Shown here in pieces: positions 25,442-38,147 of a stretch of 64,000 bases of DNA (position 1 is the stretch's first letter; each line of letters starts with the position of its first letter). The notes beneath the pieces were generated by a model, which was given only the letters and a program-made list of their open reading frames with translations, did no database searches and was not told where the DNA came from. Origin of the DNA: Macrotrachela quadricornifera (Eukaryota; Rotifera; Eurotatoria; Philodinida; Philodinidae); the NCBI GenBank assembly GCA_022393335.1, contig JAJEKB010021880.1, forward strand, positions 388,386 to 452,385, written 5' to 3'. The translations under genes and the position numbers were made by a program.

Positions 25442-28400
25442 TTACGAAATATGTGGAATAGGATGTATTCTTCGACGATGAAGAGAACGTGTCCGAATAA
25501 AGCGCCATAGGTTGAGTAGAATGGATACGATCACCTTGTAAATAACCATCAAACCACTATAGAGTCCAATTAGTTTGGTCACATCATTGATGACACTTTG
25601 ATATCCTAGATAAGAATACGTACAATAGATTGGAGCACATTCAGCAAAATAGATTTCGTATGATAGAGTCATAGACCATTTTTCGATCATGAGCTGACTA
25701 ATCAAAAATTCGATTGTTGAATCTTTTTGAAAACGTGTGAGTAGAGAAACATTTAGTGGAGTAAACGTCATATTGTAAGATTGAAAGTAATCGAGACATG
25801 ATGTATTATAAAAACATTGAAGTGACGATTGAAGAAGAGCTTCAAGTGGATAACACCCAACTAAAAGACCAGGAATAATTTCATTGCCTAAACGAGCTGG
25901 CTGAACACATTGTGATGATAAACCACAATTGCATGATTGATTGAAATAACATGGTCTTGTATGTATCGTTGCTCCATCGTAGAGAGTACCGTTGCCAATT
26001 CCATCAAATTCCCAATTAGTAATGAAGATCGTCATTAGTTTATTGCTATTTATAATTTCACGAATTAAATCAAATGTGTTCACAAAGTAGTTAGGTAGTG
26101 TAGTTTGAAATTGACCGATGATTGAATTCATTTGATCATTGAATGAGTTGAATGAGAGAACATTTGAATTAATGAGATTATTTGTAACAAATTGAGAGAG
26201 AGCATCGGCTACATTTTTTTGGGTAATGTAACACAGAGAAGCAAGAAGTTGAAATTGACTTGTTGCTGTTGCTTGAAAGTCAGTTCGTGCATAACCAGTT
26301 AGATTACCATTGCCAAAAAGAAAAGAAATCCATGGATCGAGGACAAAATCGCTCGAACATATTTGATGGTGTGTTGATGATAGAGTAAGAAACGATTGAT
26401 ATTCAATTGAGATTTGTGAACAAGGACATTGAAGTGTAGTAGAATATCGATTGAAAAGATCTTGATAAATAGCAAGTGATGGTTTGGATATTTGATCGAT
26501 GGTCAATTGACGTGTGAGTGAAGAATACAAGCAAATAATAGTTAATGTTGTGATGAGAAGTACAAGACGAAGTCGTCTAGCTAAATGTTCTATGTTGATT
26601 AGAGAATAAAACCAATTCTTTACTGCTCGTAAATAATCAAGAAAAGATGGTCGTCTTTTCATTTTAGTCAGAAGATGAAGAATGACGAAAATAATAATTT
26701 TTAATGCAGTAGTAAAACCACCTAAGATGACGATGATCGTCATAATGATAGATAAGAGATTTTGTCGACGAATATATTCGAAAGTACATGATTTCGGGGA
26801 GCATGTTTGATAGTAAGAAGTAAATGAAACATCGGACGACCAAGTGTCTACAAAGAGTCGGCTAACAATCGATCCGATCGTTTCATTTGGTACATTTCGG
26901 CTAGCATTAAGTGTGGTAAAATTAACAGATTGAGTATTAGGAGGCAAATAACTTGCTAACTTATTCATACATGATTGATTGTAGAAACATTCTAGTGTAG
27001 ATTGAAATAATGCATCAACTTGAAAACAACCCATATAAAAACCAGGCACTGCAAATATGAGAATATTTTCGAGTGTTGTATAATTTGATTCATAGATACC
27101 CATATGAATATGACATAAGGGGGAGATTGTACATTCACATGAAAACGAATCTTCAGTAAATTTCCATGGTGTCAACGTACTTTGTCCTGAATGACTGATC
27201 GTCAAATTGAAGTTGATAGCCATAAGTTGATTTCCTTGATGAGCAGTTTGAATCAATTGAATTGTTTGAAAAGCCTCACTTACCGTAAACGATTGCCAAT
27301 CTTGAATGAAAGTGTGAACTTTTGACTCAAATGATTCTTTGGAAACGACTTGAGATGTGACAATATACGATTGAACAAAATTCTCAAGAGAATTATTAAT
27401 AATTTGTTTGGCTTGTCGACAGAAAGTGCTTAGAAGTTGAAATTGAGGACCTCCACTAGCACGATAATCAAAAAGATTGTACTGTTTACCACTTAAGACA
27501 GCTTGATTCGTGTAGTGAAGCCAATGAGACGAAACGAAATCGCTTGAGCATACTTGATGATAATGTGGTTCGATTGTAATGAATGTATTATACGAAACGA
27601 TTATAGATGAACATGGACACTGAAGAGATGTTGAATAACGAAACTGAAGATCGATGAATTGCGCTTCAGTGGGATTTTTTAAAATTTCTCTATGAACTTC
27701 TTGAATCAGTGATGAATAGAGAGTTAAAATAATGAGTGTAATGACAAGAATTAAAATATAAAATCCAGTGGCAATACGTTGGTGATAGACTTGACGATCA
27801 TTGCTCGGATACTGCTCGAAGAGATTAAATGTAGAAATAGTACGTTTCAATAATGCTAGAAGTTGATTTAAGCGAATAAACACTGAAATGGAGAGCGTAA
27901 TTGTTAAGTCTATCTTATTTAGTATAGATCATACTTACATGGAACATGTAGATTTGACTCATCGTTTCTAGGTCGCCGTCGAATGAACCCTATAATAATG
28001 GGCACAATAATGCCTAGTCCTGTTGTTAATCCTGCAAGAAGACTTATGAGTAAACTGAGCACATAAAGAAAAGTTCGTTGCTCTTTTATTGAATAAATGC
28101 ATGAGAGTGGAGCACATGTATTATAATACTTATCATAGAATATAGTAAGTTCCCATTTTTCCATCATAAGTTCATTGATAATTGATTGTACACTTGAGTC
28201 TATTGTAAACCGACTTGAAGATGGCAATGGAGTCATAGCAGTGAAATTCTTATACGATAAATTTAAAAATGACACAATTGTATCAATACATGTCTGATTA
28301 AAAAAGCAGTCGAGAGACGATTGTAGTAAAGCATCGACTGGTAAACATCCACTAGAGAGGCCTGGAATAATTAATGTGGCTGAATAATTATTCCAAATAT

Positions 28401-29220
28401 GTCCCAACGTGTCAATGCCGATGAACTTGTCAAAAATACCCAAAGGTGCTGTACAAGCCTGTTCTACTATACAAAAACACCAAGATTCATTTTCGTATTC
28501 GAATCCGATTGCATTCAATTGTGGTCTAAAGCCAAGGTTGTAGGAAAGGAGTGATGGTACAATATTCGTTTGCAAAGCAGACATGACTGCATTACCCATG
28601 ATTAATTCACCTATCAATTGAATCTGTGTACGGAATGTATTAGGTATCGTCATCAAGAATTGATCAAAAAAGGCTTCGATTTGCGAACGAAGGATCGTTT
28701 CACTAAGAACATGAAGGCTAATAAACGAAGTAGAGCTCAAAACGGACTGGCTATGATCAATATTGGCTTGTGACAGACGACAAAAACTAGCTAATGCTTG
28801 GAATTGCGCATAGCCCGATGCACGTATATCGTTTGGCAAAAAGTACGTTGAATTGGCGCCGAAGAAGAGAGCAGTGATCCATCGATCTGATACGAAGTCA
28901 CTCGAACACACTTGATGAAATATTGGATGAGTTGAAATAAACTGTCCGTAGGAGATGGAAATATGTGAACAGGAACATTGAGCCAAATCAGGTAATGATT
29001 CAAATTGAACAAGCGTAGGATTTTCAATAATAACACTTGTTGTGTATGGAAGCAGCGATATGGTAATGCCAAGTGAGAGAATAATCAAAATAAGAAGAAT
29101 AAGATACAGACGAGTAGCAATTATGTTAGTACGTTCTTGATGCTCATCTTCTTCTTTATTAGATCCAATTGGAGGTCGAAAGAGATTCAATGTGAGAAAA
29201 TAATTTTTCAAAGCATTCAT
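25442..29220 (-). CDS. Three-unit two-TM membrane protein (channel-like topology)
   Basis: Two exons, 29220-27939 and 27882-25442, separated by a 56-bp GT-AG intron (gtaagtatg..tttcag), join in frame to 1,240 residues. The second exon has no ATG at its head, which supports splicing. The protein is three homologous units of about 400 residues: unit 1 in exon 1, units 2 and 3 in exon 2. Each unit has a TM helix near its start, a large Cys-rich glycosylated loop and a second TM at its end. Recurrent signatures are a CPCS/CSCS motif, an H-Q-[VI]-CSSDFV box, a CF[YF]N[QT][ST]C box and a C[SA]P..C[TI][FY] motif just before the second TM. Short tails and one large ectodomain per unit recall DEG/ENaC or P2X subunits, and the pre-TM2 C-P-x-x-C with a Gly-rich TM2 (LAGLTTGLG) fits ENaC loosely. 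Assignment to either family is not established. It lies directly downstream of an LRR relic. Confidence 0.8.
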
Positions 29221-30679
29221 AGTTAAACAAAACAGAATGAATAAGAAATTTTAACTAGAGTTTACACTGAAGAAAAGAAACAAAAAGAAATAGTTATCTC
29301 ATTTACCAGATGTTGTTATCTAGAGAATAACTCTGCAGAGCGCACGCTTACAATTTTTCTCATTTTCAGAGTCATGCAATATATATATACATACAGAGAG
29401 AGTTTCTCACTTACACAAATAACAGCACATGTTTACGCACAAAATTTTTATAAAGATAAATTTGTAAAATATTTAATCGAAAGAGAAAACATGAAATGAG
29501 TTAATAAAGAACTACCTATAATCATTTTATTTGTTCATAGAGTTATATTGGATAGGTTTATAATGAATATATCCACAGTTAACATCCTCTACGATAATAC
29601 ATAGTTCCCAAATCTTTTGTATATTTAAGCATGAGTGATCCAAATTGAAGTTGATCTCATCAATAGTCGAAAATTGTTTTATATCACTTCCTGAAAGATA
29701 ACATTTTAATGCGATGCCGGAAATCTACTAGCCTCGTCGCAAAAATCTAAGTCAAAACGATTGTTCTCAACAGAACAAATTCTACAGAAATATCAAAAAT
29801 TGTTGTTTTATGGAAAATTAAAAACTGTCTCAGTATGATCAACTTAAAAGATCTTTAGACTTTTGTAAATAGTTTCGTTGTATGATGGCTTTTGGTGGCG
29901 GAAGTATTAAATAAAATCTTGAGAGTTGAATGAGAAGACGTTGTCTTTCTCAAAACATCGCAAGAAACAAGAAATTCAAGGAAAGAAATTATGAAGAATG
30001 ATAATCAAGGAGAAAAAAAAGAATATTTCATTAATAACGAAACGTTCTATATTTTATACGTGTTTTAATCGTGTTGTTTATTTAAATAAATAAAAAAAGC
30101 ATATTAGAGTTTTGCATAACATTTTAAAGTATAACAAAAGGATTAAAAAGTTCAAAATACAAAAAACAAAGACAAAGATAAGAAAACAAATTTTTAATTT
30201 GTGTCCATAAAACAAGTGTATATTGCAAATGCTATTCTTTTCAAATATTAAGCAACAATTTTTTTTTGAAGGTCATTTTAATAAGATAAATATTTATATA
30301 ACGTATGGTACACAAAGAATAAGATTATTTGTCTCCTTTATTAATTCTTTGATTAAAACACTTCTTTTATCAAAAGATAGCACTTGAAAAATAGGCAGAA
30401 GGTGATGCGTGAAAAGTTCTACAAATTTTAATCGTATGCTAAAAATTTATTTTTAATTACAAGACCATTTCTCTTTTTCTTATCTCATCTTTATTTATAG
30501 ATATTCTTTGTAAGATGTGAGGCTTTTCATACTGCAGAATTTCATATGTTTCATTTTGCGAACAACGCAAAGTAAATAATGAAAAAATAAAATACTTTTC
30601 ATTCTGTAGAGAATTTCAATCACTATCTTCTGATAAAAGAAATGTTTTAATCAAATGATTAATAGAGGAAAAAATTGAA
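29221..30679. other. Intergenic, upstream of the three-unit gene
   Basis: AT-rich DNA with no convincing frame. It presumably holds the promoter of the minus-strand membrane gene, but I cannot point to a defined element. Confidence 0.5.
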
Positions 30680-31056
30680 GCCGCCGCGACCATATATCGA
30701 TCTCGTCCAAATCTCATGATACTTCCAGGATTTGCAGAGATTGTTTTGATCATAAAATTTTTAAAATTCGATCCTATTTTCATTGACATATAAGCGAAAT
30801 ACTTTTATCACATTTTTGTCATTTTTGCACAAACTAAAGTCAAAGTAGTGTTGAAAAATTGATTAGAAAAGTAGAATAAACCAAGCTACTGGTATTGGTA
30901 GTTCGATAGAGCAGAATTTCCTCTACAACATCTACTAATTTGTTTTTTTCTCCAATTATTATCTTGGAAGCAGAGAATGGCAGCAACACTTTATACTCCC
31001 ATTATTTATTTAATGAATTTCGATACATATAGCCATTCGATCTCAACGAATTATAG
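30680..31056 (+). repeat. Dispersed repeat family A, copy 1
   Basis: Matches the reverse complement of 32106-32632 and the forward sequence of 35907-36354. Shared blocks include tctcgtccaaatct, tagttcgatagagcagaa and ccaattattatctt. Copies 1 and 2 could be the inverted ends of one composite element of about 1.95 kb (30680-32632), whose middle (31057-32105) holds no recognisable gene. Confidence 0.8.
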
Positions 31057-32105
31057 CAATGAATCGATTTTTGTTTATAACATAGTTTTATAATATGAAT
31101 ACATTAGTTTTGAAACGAAAGAAGCGCTGATATTTAATTCATCATTTTTAATTATTTTCTTTAAAACTAATAAAAGCTAGAGAACTAATTACTATATTGT
31201 ACAAAAAGAGTTTTGTTCTATCAAATCAGCTATATTATTATTATAAAAAATCTAATATTTTAATTAATTCAGAAATAGTTTTTTTTTATTCATTCTTTTC
31301 TTTGTATGAATACTTCCACTTATATCCAACAACTTTGTACAATACATTCTGCCAACAATTTCTTCAAAATAATGTTATAAAGTTCGTCGAGGTTTACAAG
31401 AATCCATAATTGGTTTTTATTTAAAGCGTGCGTTTTGTTTGAAAATTGACCAGAACAGAAGAACCGTTTGTATAGAAAATTCAAAAAAATGCATAGTATT
31501 TAGCAAATTTTACAGTCGAAAGTTTGTTTTTGTGCAAAAAATAAGTACGATATTCGGAATCAGTAAGCAAAACTACACTGAAAACTGTATTTTTCGTCAT
31601 AAGATAGTTTTGATGAAAACTTGACTTCCTATTCTCCCATCAATCTTTTTTTTCGTAAATTTTTATCAAAAACACTTTACGCTGAAAAAATAGAACTTTT
31701 GATGTAGTTTCGTGTACTGATATAAAATATCCTAGAAAACTGCCGGCAGAAAGTCGATGTAAATCTAGAAGAGCCTGCGTAGATGCATCTGTATGCGTTG
31801 TGTAGATTATACAAGGATCATCTAGATATGTAAAAATTTCATATTAGAGATTGATGATTTCAAACAAATTCTGGTCGAATGTTTCAGCCGATTCGAAATT
31901 TAATTAGATAGAACTATCGTATCAATTTCATCTGCAGAAATATAGATCATTTTTACACATAATAAACAAAAGCAAAATGATGGTAATTATATTATCATTA
32001 AGGTTTGAGTCATTCTTGCATAATCTAATACAAAATTATCGTTAACGTAACAATCTTTACTAAGTCTTAATGTTGGTGGTAAATTTTGAACTGGTTTCTA
32101 ATGTA
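31057..32105. other. Interior between inverted repeat A copies
   Basis: About 1 kb between the two inverted copies. Small frames at 31197-31409 and 31439-31624 lack protein character and no transposase motif is visible. Confidence 0.4.
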
Positions 32106-32632
32106 ATTTGTTGAGATCGAATGGCTATATGTATCGAAATTCATTAAATAATGAGAGTATTAAGTGTTGTTAACATTCCCTGCCTCCAAGATAATAGTTG
32201 GGGGATGCAGAATAAGTTCTGTTTTATTGAACTACCAATATCAGTACCTTGGTTTATTCAACTTTTCTAGTCAATTTTTCCAAATACTCTTATTAAATAT
32301 TACTTAAAATAATGAAGAAAAGGACTCTAAAGAAAATCCATGAAAACTCTATTAATTTTTACAGATTCTGGTGCAGTTCTTCATGAGAAATCAGAATATG
32401 CCATTGATTTGATGATTCGAGTGACAAATGATGACATATCATCAATTTTTCGACACTACTTTGACTTTAGTTTTTGCAAAAATGATAAAAGTATTTCGTT
32501 TATATCTCAATGACAATAAGATCAAATTTTAAAAATTAAACCATCAAAATAATCAGCACAAAAATCTCTACAAACCTTGAAAGTATCATGAGATTTAGAC
32601 GAGGGCACCGGATGGTTCTGGCGACTCCTCAT
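32106..32632 (-). repeat. Dispersed repeat family A, copy 2 (inverted)
   Basis: Reverse complement of copies 1 and 3, with an extra block of about 150 bp (about 32285-32440) absent from copy 1. It ends only about 20 bp from the stop codon of the STRA6-like gene. Confidence 0.8.
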
Positions 32633-32651
32633 GGACATACCCTAATTAAAA

Positions 32652-35315
32652 TTAAAATCTTTGTGTTGTAACCTGTTTCATAGAATAATTTGAATTAATA
32701 CTCGACATTGAATGTCTATAAGTAGATAATTTTTGTTGAATATTTTCTTTTTGATTTTTCTCAATATAATTAAAAGGTTGAATATCATCCAAATGTAATT
32801 GATTAATAAATGCTTTTCGATAAAAAACTAATGTTGGATTTTGAATAAGAAAAGTAGCTAATTTCCATTTTCTAATATATCTTGATGATTTTCGAATTTG
32901 TATTCGATATTTTTTTTCAATAGATAAATCATTAAAAATTTCATTTTCATTTACTAATCTTCTAATTAATGATTGAGTATAAAGATGTGAAACAAAAACT
33001 AACATAATTGGATGTCTATGAGCTGATTCAGTATGTATAAAACCACAATATGCATTAAAACCTCCATCAATTGTTTCTAATTTTCTTCCTAATGGTGAAT
33101 AATCTAAACGACACATATAAATAATTCCACCAATTAAACTTTGTATTAAACGAAATATTGATGAAATAAAACCAAGAAATGCATCTAAGAAAAAATTAAA
33201 ATAAATAAATATCATTAATATACGACGATTATTTAATGCAAATACATTTCCATAATCTTGTAAAAAAACATATTGTGCAAGTAATTTATTTATATACTGT
33301 GCAAGTAGAATTGGTAAAACAATTGGTATAAGATATTTTAAAATTTTTTCAATTAATCGAACACTACCAAATATAATAAATGCTTCAATTGATATTGAAA
33401 TAATTGTTGAAAATAATGCTATTAATATAAAACCCCATATTAAATAACCAATAAAATAACCAGCAAAATGGATATTTCCTGATGAAAATGAAACATAATT
33501 CGATTTTACTCTTCGTGGTATTTCACTATCATTACCACGATATATTTGAAATAAATTTCTTCGAATATTAACAAGTAAAACTACTAATTGTATTATTATT
33601 ATAGTTAATGTTAAAAAAATCGCTATTAAATAAGGTCTTACTAATGATGGAAATGGGAAATCTGATGTATTACCATTTATTTCTTGTTCATTATCATTAT
33701 CATCTGATGGTATTAGAAATTTCGTTATTGAATTAATAAATTTTTGAAGAAAATTTTGTACTAATGATAAATAAGGTATAATTCTAATACATGCTTGTAT
33801 TGTAACAAAATATAAAAGTAAAAATATTGATGAATAAACACAAAGTACACGAGATGAATAACGAAAATCATCTCTCCATTCATAAATTTTTTTTGGAATT
33901 AATTGACCAAAAAAATTTTTTGTACGTGGACGTTGATTAATAGAACGAAATAAATTTTCTACATAAATCATTTCAATTGATTTTCTAAGAGATATACGAA
34001 AAAGTATTCGTTCTTCACGTCGTAAATTTAATAAAATTTTTTTTTCTAATGATAAATTTTTCTTAAATTTTGAATATACTTTATTAATTAATAATAAAAA
34101 TAATTTAACAATAACATAAGATAAACATAAATATCTTGGAATATCTGTACATAATTGTATAGCAATTAAATTTGAACCAGTACCATAATATTTAAACATA
34201 ATATCAATTGTAGTTGAATTATTTATACTATATTGTTCATATGTTGAATAAAAATCTGGTTCACACATTCCTTGTTTTATTATTGTTATTATATAATCAA
34301 TTAAAGAATATAATGATGCACATATTAATGTAAATATTGAATTAATATAAACAGATGATAATAATGGATAATATCTTAAACCCATTATAAATACTTGTAA
34401 TAAACGTAATAAATATTCAATAATAATTCCTTCACCTTTTCGTACATTTTTTCCACCTATTAATTCTTGAAATATAGATATTAATTCATCAGCACAAATA
34501 GCAAAAACAACTGCAGCAAATTTTCTATCAATATATGAAATAAAATCAATAGGTATTGGTAAACCACCATATTCAAAATATTTATTACATATTAAAGTTT
34601 TTCGTTTTGTTACAATTATAAACATTAATATTAATAAACAAGCGATTGGAAATGTAATTATATTAAATTGTTCAAATATAATTATTTTACAAAATTTATT
34701 TGGAATATAATAAAGTGATTGATTTTTTTCATATTTATTAACAATTTCAGTATGAATTGATTGTAAAATTTTCCATTTTCCAATAAGACCGAGAATTGTA
34801 ACAATTATCATTAAAATAGTTGTTAAAAATGATGATAAACGAGCTGTTCGTCGAGCAGTATTTAATGCAGAATCAAGCATTTTTGGATATTCTAGTTTTT
34901 CTCTAAAATTAATCAAATAAAAATAAAAAAAATTTTAAAAAATAATTTTAACTTTTTTTTATTTTGTTTTAATTGATTTTTTTTATTTTTAATACATCTC
35001 ATTATTTCTAAACCATAATATAATCCAATAATAAATGTTAATATACAAGCAAGTGCAATAACTTGTTTTCCACTATTTGTTTGTTCATTACATATTGTTC
35101 CATTCCACCAAAATTTACATTCACAATATATTTTTTTATTTGAATCTTCACGACAATAACCATTTTTACCACATATATTATTTTTTGAACAATCTTAAGA
35201 ATTATTAATAGAAATTAAATTCAAATATTATTATTATATATTTACTTGATACTCCATTGATTTTAACAAATAATAATAAAAAAATAAAAATAATTAATGT
35301 ATGTACCAATAGCAT
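32652..35315 (-). CDS. STRA6-like: STRA6-like retinol-binding-protein receptor with EGF module
   Basis: Three exons (35315-35246, 35193-34953, 34902-32652) with introns of 52 and 50 bp join in frame to 853 residues. Exon 1 is a signal peptide (MLLVHTLIIFIFLLLF). Exon 2 adds a six-cysteine EGF-like module (CSKNNICGKNGYC to CNEQ) and a TM helix. Exon 3 is a large multi-pass domain. The STRA6 family is shown by several matches to vertebrate STRA6: YGGLPIPIDF near the first loop; the C-terminal CRLDYSPLGRKLETIDGGFN followed by HTESAHRHPIML; NNRR after VFLQD; and ATFLIQNPTLVFYRKAF at the end. Human STRA6, from memory, is about 667 residues and lacks an EGF module, so this one is longer. By family it would move retinol or a similar lipophile from an extracellular carrier across the plasma membrane. 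Third positions are almost all A/T. Confidence 0.88.
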
Positions 35316-35479
35316 TTTGAATGAATAAGTACAACTTGTTCCTTGTTTTTTTTTCGTTCTGATAAAAATAAGACTTTTATAAAAAAAATTTGTTTCCGGT
35401 AAAAAATATAACGGCAATATATCGTCGTTTTTACCTATTTATAACCGGAAAATTTTTTTATTGTTCGTCGGAAAAAAAC

Positions 35480-35869
35480 ATTCTCACTGTTACCGGTTAT
35501 TTATCATGCAATAACATATTTTTAAACTACTTCTTTTTTCTCTTTATGCTCATTCAAATGAAATATTTTAAAAGAAAAAGAAAATTATTCTTATTACGTA
35601 GTAATTTTTTTTTTTTTTAAAGAAACATTTCTTTTACTTATATATATTAATTAGGAAGAGAGCAATAGACGGCAAAAAAAAGGATATTTATCTTTTTCTT
35701 TACTACTTTCTTCCCAATTAATATGTAAAAGTAAAAGAAATATTTCTCTAAAAAAAAATTAATACGTTATAAGAATAATTTTCTTTTTAATATCCAATAT
35801 ACTAATATAGAAAAAAGAGTAGTTGAAAAATATGTCATCGCATGATAAATAACCAATAACAATGAGAAT
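35480..35869. repeat. Long inverted repeat, arms ~165-190 bp
   Basis: Left arm about 35480-35668 and right arm about 35705-35869 are reverse complements (for example ggttatttatcatg against catgataaataacc) with a loop of only about 36 bp. It sits upstream of the STRA6-like gene and beside repeat A copy 3. It resembles a foldback MITE; no ORF. Confidence 0.8.
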
Positions 35870-35906
35870 ATTCTTTTACGATGAATAATGAGTGATTCTA
35901 TGGAAA

Positions 35907-36354
35907 GCCACCTGAACCATCCGGTGATCTCGTCCAAATCTAATGACATTTTTAGAGTTTGTAGAACTTTTTACGCTGATTAATTTGTTATAAAAAATTT
36001 AAAATTTGATCATATTTTCATTAAGAAATTGGCGAAATACGATACTATGTTATCATTTTTCATTCAAATTATGGAACCAATGGTATATTCAGATTCTTCA
36101 AGAAAACTGGATCAGAATCTGTAGACATTAATAGACTTTTGAAGAACTTTTTTTGAAAGTCTTTTCTTCACTATATGAAGTAGTGTTTATTGAAAGTGTT
36201 TGAAAACTTTGATCAGAGAAGTGGAATTAAGTAGGATGCTGCTATTAGTAGTTCGATAGAGCAGAAGGCGCTTTACAATATGCACTAGGTTGTTGTTCCT
36301 CCAATTATTATCTTGAAAGCGGCGAACGTCAACAATAAATTATACTACTGCCCA
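35907..36354 (+). repeat. Dispersed repeat family A, copy 3
   Basis: Forward copy of the family at 30680-31056, with the same blocks and some insertions. With the inverted copy at 32106-32632 it brackets the STRA6-like gene on both sides. Confidence 0.75.
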
Positions 36355-37233
36355 GATGATTCAATCCAACCTGAGATTTCTACCGGAAACTGACTCTATC
36401 TGTTAGAAGCCAATCGGATCATATTCCATCTGCTAATAATCGGATGTCGGAAAATTCCAGGTCTTGATAGAACACATTCAGACCGAGCCGAATTTCATGG
36501 ACATACGTCAAATAAAATAACTCATCGGATTATGTAAGAAGAAATTCTGTCAACTTGGATCGAATTCGGCAATTGGAACAGAATCGATTCGTAGCAACAT
36601 GCACTACGATCAACAGATTCCCATCGGATCCATTTCATTCCGATGCAATCCTTTTCAGAACACATCGGGAGAATCATTTGTGAATTCCGGCCAACCAATC
36701 CAACTCAATCTATCAATTTTCCGACGACATTCCTTAAAAAACTAAAGTTAGCTCAGGCAATACCAAATACAATATTCGCCCTAAGTCATCCCACCATCAT
36801 ATTTCTCTTTCCATTCCTCACACCATCATTCCGCGAAGGAGAGACACCCTGCACAATCCCCAAAAATAAGCATGTCATGCTCACTTTTATTTTATCTTTC
36901 TCATGAAAGTTCGCCGAGGCAAAATAATCTTTCAAATCACATCCAAATTACATCTAACTATCATTTTCAAAGATAATATTAAAAAAAAACATTGTGAAGA
37001 ACCATTATTGGAATAATAAGTACGTGATGTTCAGTTTTGCTCACTTTTTTTTTTTATTTTTAAATAAACTTTGGAAAGTGCACATAATCTTTGAGGTCAC
37101 ATCTTAAATCAGTCTGTCAAACTAATCATCTGTGGAATGAGATGTTTGCTTAATACGCACCGTAGAATGAGGAATCTAGCCATCATTAGCAAAGCACAAT
37201 GCACTCTCCATGCTACGGCAACGTCGAAAGTAA
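36355..37233. other. Intergenic, no gene recognised
   Basis: An 87-codon plus-strand frame at 36643 has no recognisable domain. Otherwise unremarkable. Confidence 0.4.
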
Positions 37234-37241
37234 CCATTGAT

Positions 37242-38139
37242 TAGAGTCCTCCGGGAACGATTTTTTTCGGTTCCCGTTTCCCGTTCCCGTTCCCGCAGAA
37301 AAAAAATTTAGTTCCCGTTCCCGCTTTCCCGTTCCCGCAAAATTTTTATCAATTTCCGATCCCGGATTCCCGTTCCCGTATTCCCGCTCACCCAAACATT
37401 CTCAAATTCCTATTCTTATTTCCTCTATTGTGTCTAGGGATGTACCGAGACCGAGACCAAACCGAGACTCTCGGTCGGTCTCGGTCTCGGTCTCGGTCAG
37501 TCTCGGGTTTTAAAAGAGTCTATCTTTGTATCTGTCTTCTCTTCGCTTTGCATTCTATAAATAGTTTTATATATTGTTCAAGTCATTTTATGAAAAAAAA
37601 GTTCATTTCTCCCAAAAATTCGGGCAAATGAGCCATATTTGACAAAATTAGCGTCACCAACATGAAAGATTTCTGAGCCATTGACATCCGATGAAAAGAA
37701 CAGTGCAACAAGAATCGAAAGAAATGAAATCCGGAAGACCGAGACTGACCGAGCCCGACCGAGACCGAGAGGTTCGGGCTCGGTACACCCCTAATTGTGT
37801 CTGACAAAATGTGCTATCGAAATATACCAGCTTCCAGTGATGTCATCTTTTGAGCATTGATTCATAGTGTATTATTATTATGTGATCCTTGTTTGTCCTC
37901 TTTTACATTAATTATATGTAAAATACTTATTTAGTTATTGTACATAAAAATCTTTTTTTGAAAATATCAAAATACATGAAAAGCAAAACAACATAATTTC
38001 GTTTCGGGAACATCATTTTTATAATACTGTTTCCGTTCCCGCGTTCCCGTTGTCAAAATTACAACGGGAATTCCCGTTCCCGTTCCCGCGGGAAACGGGA
38101 CGGGAAATTACGGGAAAAAATCGTTCCCGCAGGACTCTA
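37242..38139. mobile_element. hAT-type MITE (outer element of a nest)
   Basis: 898-bp element bounded by inverted ends tagagtcctccgggaacga / tcgttcccgcaggactcta and by the 8-bp direct duplication ccattgat (37234-37241 and 38140-38147). Both subterminal regions are packed with gttcccg repeats. No transposase is encoded. The 8-bp duplication and the TAGAG start are hAT hallmarks. A second element is inserted in it. Confidence 0.9.
37435..37793. mobile_element. hAT-type MITE nested inside the previous element
   Basis: 359-bp element with inverted ends tagggatgtaccgag / ctcggtacaccccta and the 8-bp duplication attgtgtc (37427-37434 and 37794-37801). Its subterminal regions carry runs of cgagac/gtctcg repeats. 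It must have inserted after the outer MITE. Confidence 0.9.
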
Positions 38140-38147
38140 CCATTGAT

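Noticed and set aside
27881..27883. Separate gene starting with GTG at 27883
   Set aside because: There is no ATG; a canonical intron joins it in frame to the upstream exon, so it is exon 2 of the triple-unit protein.
36643..36906. 87-codon plus-strand frame
   Set aside because: Low complexity, no domain, no signal peptide, no neighbours in support.
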